A DNA stretch of 64,000 bases from Lepus europaeus (lineage: Eukaryota > Chordata > Mammalia > Lagomorpha > Leporidae), in contig NW_026909534.1 of assembly GCF_033115175.1 (NCBI RefSeq), positions 643,701 to 707,700 of the forward strand. The letters run 5' to 3'. A model generated the notes under the pieces. The model ran no database searches. It was not told where the DNA came from and saw only the letters and a list, made by a program, of their open reading frames with translations. A program made the translations under genes and the position numbers. The first letter of the stretch is position 1; each line of letters begins with the position of its first letter. Shown here in pieces: positions 57,206-64,000 of the stretch.

Positions 57206-57929
57206 AATATTAAAATTGCCACCTGCAGTATCATTCAAAAGTAAAAACACAAATCAAACAAAATATGTGCAGAAAATATACTCAGAAAGCTATTTAACAG
57301 TATTGAAAAAAGTCAAATAAAATATAATTATTGTATATATACTGAATTTTATGATCTGTTAAGTTGAATATTAGGTATCCATTTATTTCATGTCAACTTG
57401 ATTATTAGGCCAATTCCATTAAGATTTCCATTAAACTGTTTTGCACAGATTGTTTATAAACAAACAATAAATGGTTTGTAAACACATGATTTATAAACCC
57501 TAAGCAATGCTGAATGATAAAGTTGAAATAATCGCAGTTTTCCACTTTTATGTATATTATTCAGCTAAAGGAGTTCAGACAAAGATCTTGGGCATACATA
57601 ATCCTGCCTCATGAACCTATACAATCTGCATGCTTGCAGTGTAAGCACCTATAACATAAAATAAGTCCTAGATTTACACTCTAACCCTGAATATAATCAC
57701 CACCATTTAGCACCATTGGTGTCCATCTTAACTAACACTTTCATGTCTTCATCACATGCCTGAATACCAGTGTGTATTGGTTACAGTGGGCATGTGCAGC
57801 AATATTTGTACCAATATCCTCTTGTACTTTTTATGCTACTTCCGACACACTTCATTTGACAAAGAAGTCTGCCAAAGTTAACTTCCCTGTAAAGTGGGAT
57901 ATTTCCAAATGGTTTATTTAGCAAGGAGA

Positions 57930-57978
<49 letters not shown>

Positions 57979-57989
57979 CTAGATGTTTC
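57206..57989. other. Intergenic with CT microsatellite
   Basis: AT-rich, no gene. A (CT)n run of about 40 bp lies at 57931-57972, beside the next SINE. Confidence 0.5.
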
Positions 57990-58300
57990 TTTTTTAATGA
58001 TTTATTTTTATTTATTTGAAAGGCAGAGTTACACAGTGAGAGAATGAAAGACAGAGAGCTCTTCCATTTTTTGGTTCACTGCCCACATGAGCACAAGGAC
58101 TAGGGCTGGGCCTGGCTGAAGCCAGGAGCCAAGAGCTTCTTCTGGGTCTCCCACATGAGTGCAGGGGTCTAAGCACTTGGGTCATCTTCCAGTTCTCTCC
58201 TGGGCATATTAGCAGGGAGCTGGATCAGAAGTGGAGCAGCCAAAGTGCAGCTGGTATAACAGATGGTGGCTTTACCCGCTGCACCACAACACCAGCCCCA
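57990..58300 (-). repeat. C-SINE
   Basis: AATGATTTATTTTTATTTATTTG to CCACAACACCAGCCCC. GCAAGGAGAGGTTT before (57922) and CAGGAGAGATTTTT after (58299) may be its flanks. Confidence 0.88.
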
Positions 58301-58414
58301 GGAGAGATTTTTATAAAGAGCTATTTATCTGAAAGAGTGACAGTATTCAACACAAGGATAAGACTCACAGAGGTGGTTACAGTTAAGCTGTTGAAAGCAG
58401 GCATTTTTACTGGC

Positions 58415-61400
58415 CAGGTGACAGCAGACACCTGAGGGAGAGGCCATTGGGGACTTGGGCATCCGGGGGAGAGGCCGTCGGGGGACAGCAGACATCATTG
58501 GGGGAGAGGCCGTCGGGAGACAGTGGGCGCCATCGGGGACAGCGAGTACCCAGGGGAGAGGCTGTTGGGGATGGTGGGCACCTGTGGGAAGGCCATCGGG
58601 GGACAGAGGGCACCTGGGGACAGGCCCATCAGGGGACAGTGTGCACCCAGGGGACAGACTGTCAGGGGACGGCAGGCACCTGAGAGAGAGTTCGTGGGGG
58701 GACAGCAGGCCCAGTCAGGGGAAAGGCCATGGGGGACAGCGAGCACCTGGAAGAGAGGCCATGGGGGACAGCGGGCACCATTGGGGGAAGAGGCTGTCAG
58801 GCAATGGTGGGAATCCAGGAGAGAGGAGACAGCGGGCACCCAGGAGAGAGGCCACTGGGGGCAATGGGCACCTGGGAGAGAGGCCGTCGGGACAGCAGGC
58901 ACCCTTGGGGGAGGGAGAGGCTATAGGGGGACAGTGGGTGCCCAGGAGAGAGGAGACAGTGGGCACCATTGGGGTCAACCATTGGGGGACAGCGGGCACC
59001 TGGGGGAGAGGCCATCAGGGAGGGGAGAGTGGGCACCATTGGGGGAGAGGCCGTTGGGGGACAGCGGGCCTCTCTAGGGACAGGCCATTGGAGGAAAATG
59101 GGCACCATCGTGGGACAGCATGCACCCAGGGGAGAGGCCATCAGGGGACTCGGGCACCTGGCGGAGAGGCCATTGGGGGACAGCAGGCACCATCAAGGGA
59201 CAACCGTCGGGGGGCAGCAGGCACCAGGGGGAGAGGCCATCGGGGGACAGTGGGCACCCAGGAGAGAGGCCACTGGGGGAATGAGCACCCGGGGGAGAAG
59301 ACGTCAGAGGACAGGCCATCGGGGGACAGCAGACACCATCAGGGGAGAGGCCATTGGGGGATAGCAGACACCTGTGGGAAGGCCTTCAAAGGACAGCAGG
59401 CACCATTGGGGAACAACCGTGGGGGGACAGCAGGCACCCAGGGAGAGGCTGTCGTGACAGCGGTCACCCGGGGAAGAGGCCGTTGGGGGACAGTGGGCAT
59501 CACTGGGGAACAGGCCATTGGGGGACAGTGGGCACCCGGGAGAGAGGTGGTCAGGGGAGCGAGCACCCAGGGGAGAAGAATCGGGGAACAGGCCGTCGGG
59601 GGACAGCAGACACCATTGGGTAGAGGCTGTCTGGGGACAGTGGGCACCTGTGGGAATGCCATAGGGGGACAGTGGGCACCATCGGGGGACAACCATTGGG
59701 GGACAGTTGGCACCCAGAGGAGAGGCCATTGAGGGACTCAGGCACCCGGGGGAGAGGCCATTGGGGGACAGCGGGCACCACTGGGGGAGAGGCCGTCGGG
59801 GAACAGTGGGCACCCGGGTTAGATGCCGTTGGGTGCAACAGGCACCCAGGGGAGAGGCAATTGGGGAACAGTGGGCACCCGGGAGAGAGGCTGTCGGGGG
59901 ACAGTGGGCACCGTCGGGGGACAGCGGCCACCCAGGAGAGAGGAGACAGCTGGCACCCAGGAAAGGGGCTGTCGGGACAGCGGGCACCATGGGGGAACAA
60001 CCATTGGGGGAAACGGGCGTCATCATGGGACAGCGAGCACCCAGAGGAGAGGCCATGGGGGGACAGGCCATTGGGGAACAGCGGGAAACCTGGGGAGAGG
60101 CTGTCGGTGGAGGATGGGCACCCGAGGGAGAGACCATCGGGGGACAGCGGGTGCCATCGGGTGACAGCGAGCACTCAGGGGAGAGGCCGTTTGGAGACAA
60201 CAGACACCACTGGGGGACAGGCCATCGGGGGACAGCGGGCACCTGGGAGAGAGGCAGTCAGGGGAGGGAGCACCCAGGGGAGAAGCATCAGAGGACAGGC
60301 CATCATGGGACAGCAGACACCATTGGGGGAGAGGCTATTGGGGGACAGTGGGCACCTGTGGGAAGGACATTGGGGGACAGCAGGTACCATAGGGGGACAA
60401 CCATTGGGGGACATCTGGCACCCAGGGGAGAGGCCGTCAGGGGACAGTGGGCACCTGGGAGAGAGACCAACGTGAGACAGTGGACACCATTGGGGGAGAG
60501 TCCTGCGGGGGACAGCAGGCACCCGGGAGAGAGGAGATAGCCGGCACCCAGAAGAGGGGCCATCAGGGGACAGCAGGCACCATCGGGGGACAACCATCGG
60601 AGGACAGTGGGCACCCAGGGGAGAGGCCGTGCAGGGACAGTGTGCACCTGGGGGAGAGGCCATGTGAGAACAGCGGACACCCAGGGGAGAGGCCGTCGGG
60701 GGCGGTGGGCACCCGGGGGAGAGGCCATCGCGGGACAATAGGTTCAATCATGGGACAGCAAGCATCCAGTGGAGAGGCCGTTGGGTGACTGGCCATCTGG
60801 GGACAGCAGGCACCCAGGGGAGAGGTCGTCAGGGGACAACAGGCACCCAGGTGAGAGGAGATAGCTGGCACCTGGGGGAGAGGCCATCAGGGGACAGCGG
60901 GCACCATCAAGGGACAACCGTTGGGGGACAGCGGGCACCCGGGGGAGAGGCCGTCTGGGGACAGTGGACAACTGGGGAAGAGGCCATTGGGGGACAGTGG
61001 TTACCCCAGAGAGAAGCAGTTGGGGGAGGGAGCACCCAGGAAAGAAGCATTGGGGGAAAGGCTGTCGGGGGACAGCGGGTGACACTGGGGGACGGCAAGC
61101 ACCCAGGGGATAGGCCATCGGGGAGACAGTGGGCACCCGAGGGAGAGGATGTTGGGGGACAGTGGGCGCCATCGTGGGACAGTAAGCACTTAGGGGAGAG
61201 GCTGTTGAGGGACAGAGGGCACCTGGGAGAGAGGCCATCAGGACAGTGGGCACCTGAGGGAGAGGCCATCGCGGGACAATGGGCTGCATCATGGGACAGC
61301 AAGCACCCAGTGGAGAAGCTGTTGGGCAACAGGCCATCTGGGGATAGCGGGCACCCGGGGGAGAGGCCGTCGGGGGCAGAGGGGACCAGGGGGAGAGGCC

Positions 61401-62442
61401 ATTGGGGGACAGCGGACACCCAGGGGAGAGGTTGTCGGGGGACAGCGGACACCTGGGGGAGAGGTTGTCGGGGGACAGCGGACACCTGGGGGAGAGGAGA
61501 TAGCTGGCACCTGAGGGAGAGGCCATTGGGGGACAGCCAGCATCCAGGGGAGAGACTGTTGGGGACTGTGGGCACCCGGGCAAGAAGGCCATTGGGGACA
61601 GTGGGCACCTAGGGGAGAGGCCGTTGGGGGACAGTGGGCACCCGGTTGAGAGGCCATTGAGGGCTGTGGGCACCCGGGCAAGATGCTGTCGGGGAACAGT
61701 GGGCACCCGAGGGACAGGCCATCAGGGGACAGCGGGCACCATCGGAGGACAACTGTGGGGGAACAGCGGGCACCCAGGGGAGAGGAGATAGCTGGCACCT
61801 GAGGGAGAGGCCGTCGGGGACAGCGGACACCAGGGGAGAGGCCTTCTGGGGACAGCGGGCACCCGGGGGAAGCCGTTGGGGGACAGCGAGCACCCGGGGG
61901 AGAGGCCATTGCAGGACAACGGGCTCAATCATAGGACAGCGAGCGCCCAGGGGAGAGGCCGTTGGGCGACATTCCGTCGGGGGACAGCGGGCACCCGGGG
62001 TGGGGCGGGGAGAGGCCATCAGGGGACAGCCGGCACCTGGAGGAGAGGCCATCAGGCACAGCGGGCACTTCGGAGAAAGCAGACAGCCAGCACCCGGTAG
62101 AGAGGCCTTCAGGGTACAGCGGGCACCATCGGGGGACAACCGTCGGGGGACAGCGGGCACCCGGGGGAAAGGCCGTCGGTGGACAGAGGGCACCTTGGGG
62201 AAGGCCTTCGGGGGACAGCGGGCACCTGGGAGAGAGGCCGTAGGGGGCAATGGGGAACCAGGGGAGAGGCCGTCGAGGGACAGCGGGCACCATTGGGGGA
62301 CAATGAGCACACAGCGGAGAGGCCGTCGGGGGACAGCGGGCACCCGGGGCAGAGGCGTCGGGGGACAGCGGACACACGGGGGAGAGGAGATAGCGTGCAC
62401 CGGGAGAGAGGCCATCGGGGGCAGCGGGCACCCAGGAGAAGC
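58415..62442. repeat. G-rich minisatellite, ~33-bp unit, about 120 copies
   Basis: Tandem array with basic unit GGGGGACAGCGGGCACC plus CGGGGGAGAGGCCGTC, 33 bp. Unit variants alternate: CACCATCGGGGGACAACC, CACCTGTGGGAAGGCC, GGAGAGGAGATAGC and GGAGGGAGCACCCAGG with GAGAAGCAT. These variants recur in similar order (for example near 59280, 59555, 60265 and 61030), pointing to larger irregular repeat blocks. The + strand has many G3-G6 runs and few T. Because 33 is a multiple of 3, stop-free frames of several hundred codons arise on both strands; they are not genes. The array ends about 830 bp before the TERT start codon. Copy number is estimated from length. Confidence 0.95.
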
Positions 62443-63268
62443 AGAAAGCGCCCGCAAGGGTGGCCCCGCAGGCGCCCACCACCGCCACCACCACCGTAAC
62501 AGCAATCCCGGCCAGCTAGGGCTAGTTTATGAGCACTTAGTGCTTGCACACCCAGCGTGGAGGGGCCTTGGAGCCCCATGTGTCTCCTGCTTTCCAGAGA
62601 TTCAAACGCCAACAGCCCGTGGGTCATGCTGCTCTCTGCGACCACTCCCGGCCGCCTGCAGGTGTCCTGGCTGAGCACAGGCTTGGCGTCTTTGCTAGGT
62701 CGACCCCGCGGTGCTCGCGGGCACGGAGACTGGCGAGGTTCCCAGACCCTTGGCAGTGAGTCACGGTCTGGAGCCCTTGGGTCCGTCCACGCCCTCCTGA
62801 TCTCGCTAGGCCCCGACGCATCTGGGAAGGTGCGGAGCCGCGGGGTAGGACCCAGACGCCCGCCAGGGCCCCCGCCTCGTGGTTGATGACCCCAGAGCCA
62901 CGGGACACTCAGCGCCTGAGCTCCAGAAGGGCGAACGGCCTCCAGGGCGCCCCTCCCCGCGTAGCAAAAGGAGGGCAGTGGGCGGAGCGCAGGCACCGGC
63001 TCAGGACCCTGCTCCGCGACCCTGGCCCCCGCCCAGCAGGGCCCAGCCCCTTCCCCTCCGCGCCCCGCCTCCTCCACGGGGACCCCGCCCAGGCCCGCCG
63101 CCTCTGCACCCTGCGCTAGCGCACCGGCGGGAGCCTGGCCGCCCGGCGTGCGCGAGCCACTCGATAGGGTCCTGGCACGTGGGGCTCTAACAGCCCGCGC
63201 ACAGCTTGCCAGAGCCCCCGCGCGGGCGGCCGGATCTCCAGGCCCGGCCGCCGGGCTCCGGCCCCTCG
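62443..63268 (+). promoter_or_regulatory. TERT promoter region and 5' UTR, CpG island
   Basis: GC-rich and CpG-dense with no TATA box, as expected for TERT. GC-box (Sp1-type) words: GGGCGG at 62980-62985, CCCCGCC at 63063-63069 and CCCCGCCC at 63083-63090. E-box CACGTG (MYC/MAX-type) at 63176-63181, about 90 bp before the ATG. In human TERT, GC boxes between E-boxes drive the core promoter; here only one perfect CACGTG was noted. The transcription start cannot be fixed from sequence alone. Part of 62450-62880 is unassigned flank of the minisatellite. Confidence 0.8.
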
Positions 63269-63454
63269 ATGCCACGCGCGCCCCAGTGCCGAGCCGTGCG
63301 CGCGCTCCTGCGCAGCCGCTACCTCGAGGTGCTGCCGCTGACCACGTTCGTGCGGCGCCGGGACCCGGCGGCCTTCCGCGCTCTGGTGGCCCAGTGCCTA
63401 GTGTGCGTGCCCTGGGACGCACAGCCGCCCCTCGCTGCCCTCTCCTTCCGCCAG
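63269..63454 (+). CDS. Telomerase reverse transcriptase, exon 1
   Basis: TERT is the catalytic subunit of telomerase: it copies the template of the telomerase RNA onto chromosome 3' ends in the nucleus. The start ATG at 63269 opens [16 protein letters not shown], the near-invariant mammalian TERT N-terminus. An in-frame ATG at 63206 is not used in known TERTs. The exon encodes the first 62 residues of the TEN domain and ends SFRQ at CAG|GTGGGC, the same junction as human exon 1. Human exon 1 codes for 73 residues; here 11 residues (human LGPQGWRLVQR-region) are missing after TFVRR, with the frame kept. The rest of the gene runs past the window to the right. Confidence 0.97.
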
Positions 63455-63530
63455 GTGGGCCGCCCAGGGGACCCGCTTCGGGGAGGCGGAGGCAGAGCGG
63501 CGCCCTGGGACTCAGGCCCCTTCCCTGCAG
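63455..63530 (+). other. TERT intron 1
   Basis: 76 bp, GT at 63455 and AG at 63529-63530 (TTCCCTGCAG). Phase 0. Human intron 1 is of similar small size (about 0.1 kb), which supports the gene model. Confidence 0.93.
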
Positions 63531-64000
63531 GTGTCCTCTCTGAAGGAGCTGGTGGCCAGGTTCGTGCAGAGGCTCTGCGAGTGCGGCGCGAAAAACGTGC
63601 TGGTCTTCGGCTTCGCGCTGCTGGACGGCGCCCGCGGCGGCCCGCCCTGGGCTTTCACCACCTGCGTGCGCAGCTACCTGCCCAACACGGTGACCGAGAT
63701 GCGGTGCGGCAGCGGCGCGTGGGGGCTGCTGCTGCACCGCGTAGGCGACGACGTGCTCGTGCACCTGCTGGCGCGCTGCGCGCTCTACCTGCTGGTGGCC
63801 CGAGCTGAGCCTACCAGGTGTGCGGGCAGCCTTTGTACGAGCTCGGCACCGTAGCCGAGACCCGGCCCCCTGCACCGCGCGCGTGGGATCCAGACGGGCC
63901 CCGCGGCCACGCGACGGGTTCGGAACAGCAGCGGTGGCGAGGCCTGGGCGCCCCTGGGCTCACCCGCCTACAGTTCGGGGCGCGGGCCTTTTGCGGCCTG
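63531..64000 (+). CDS. Telomerase reverse transcriptase, exon 2 (partial, apparent frameshift)
   Basis: Starts [19 protein letters not shown] and continues through the TEN domain ([63 protein letters not shown]). This reading frame stops at TAG 63852-63854. Between 63801 and 63811 one base seems missing compared with human TERT, because the conserved YQVCG.PLY.LG continues in another frame from 63812, and that frame stays open to the window end. After about 63870 the linker is poorly conserved and the true frame is uncertain. In human, exon 2 is over 1.3 kb and also encodes the linker and start of the RNA-binding domain, which are beyond the window. A sequencing or assembly error in GC-rich DNA is more likely than a dead gene. 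Confidence 0.93.

Noticed and set aside
58455-62505. Many long open frames (up to about 425 codons forward and over 300 reverse) rich in G/R or P/S repeats
   Set aside because: They are produced by the 33-bp tandem unit, which is a multiple of three and lacks stops in several frames. They overlap on both strands and have no independent support.
63206-63268. In-frame upstream ATG that would lengthen TERT by 21 residues
   Set aside because: The next ATG at 63269 begins the conserved MPRAP start of mammalian TERT. The upstream part has no counterpart.
63357-63360. Link between the 33-bp TERT exon 1 gap and the 33-bp minisatellite unit
   Set aside because: The missing segment has a different sequence from the minisatellite unit; the equal length is taken as coincidence.
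62109-63875. 588-codon frame on the minus strand
   Set aside because: It runs antisense through the end of the minisatellite, the TERT promoter and TERT exons. GC-rich DNA has few stops; no protein similarity was seen.
1-64000. CRISPR arrays, bacterial operons, prophage
   Set aside because: The SINE, LINE and ERV content and the TERT exons show a mammalian genome. The tandem array at 58-62 kb has no spacer structure.

Overview
Organism: a lagomorph, almost certainly rabbit (Oryctolagus). About sixty copies of the tRNA-derived rabbit C-SINE fill the window. On the + strand a C-SINE starts near GGCCGGC, has a middle block around TGGCCCAAGTCCTTGGGCCC, a CT-rich stretch and an AAATAAATAAATCTT tail. 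A 5'-truncated LINE-1 3' end of rabbit type lies at 44.8-45.1 kb. Host protein-coding sequence is nearly absent until the right edge, where TERT (telomerase reverse transcriptase) begins on the + strand.

Layout. 0-18.4 kb is repeat-dense non-coding DNA: C-SINEs (including a four-element nest at 6.1-7.5 kb), two MLT1-like LTR remnants, an old antisense LINE-1 piece and a possible solo LTR. 18.57-24.14 kb is a class II (betaretrovirus/type-D-like) endogenous provirus with two ~500-bp LTRs, a tRNA-Lys1,2-type primer site, a broken gag, the end of integrase, an Env tail, a triple CTE-like RNA-export motif array and a polypurine tract. Most of pol and env is missing and an AT-rich non-viral-looking block sits in the middle. 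24-30 kb is non-coding apart from a decayed KRAB-A box at 28.5 kb. 29.8-30.6 kb is a CpG island resembling a zinc-finger-gene first exon, with no later exons visible. 33.0-38.2 kb is an ancient antisense LINE-1 split by five SINEs. 45.6-50.7 kb is colinear with 0.35-8.3 kb, an old direct segmental duplication; its right copy also carries an RPS14 processed pseudogene and a U2 snRNA retro-fragment. 51.4-52.8 kb is an antisense gammaretrovirus-like (ERV1) pol fossil from RT to RNase H.

Right end: a ~4-kb G-rich minisatellite of ~33-bp units (58.4-62.44 kb) stops about 830 bp before the TERT start codon. A CpG-rich, TATA-less promoter with GC boxes and one E-box follows, then TERT exon 1 (63269-63454), a 76-bp intron and the first part of exon 2. 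Exon 1 lacks 11 residues present in human TERT. Exon 2 shows an apparent one-base frameshift near 63801-63811. Apart from the start of TERT, everything here is repeat, fossil or regulatory DNA. All comparisons with families are from recognition by eye; no alignment was run.
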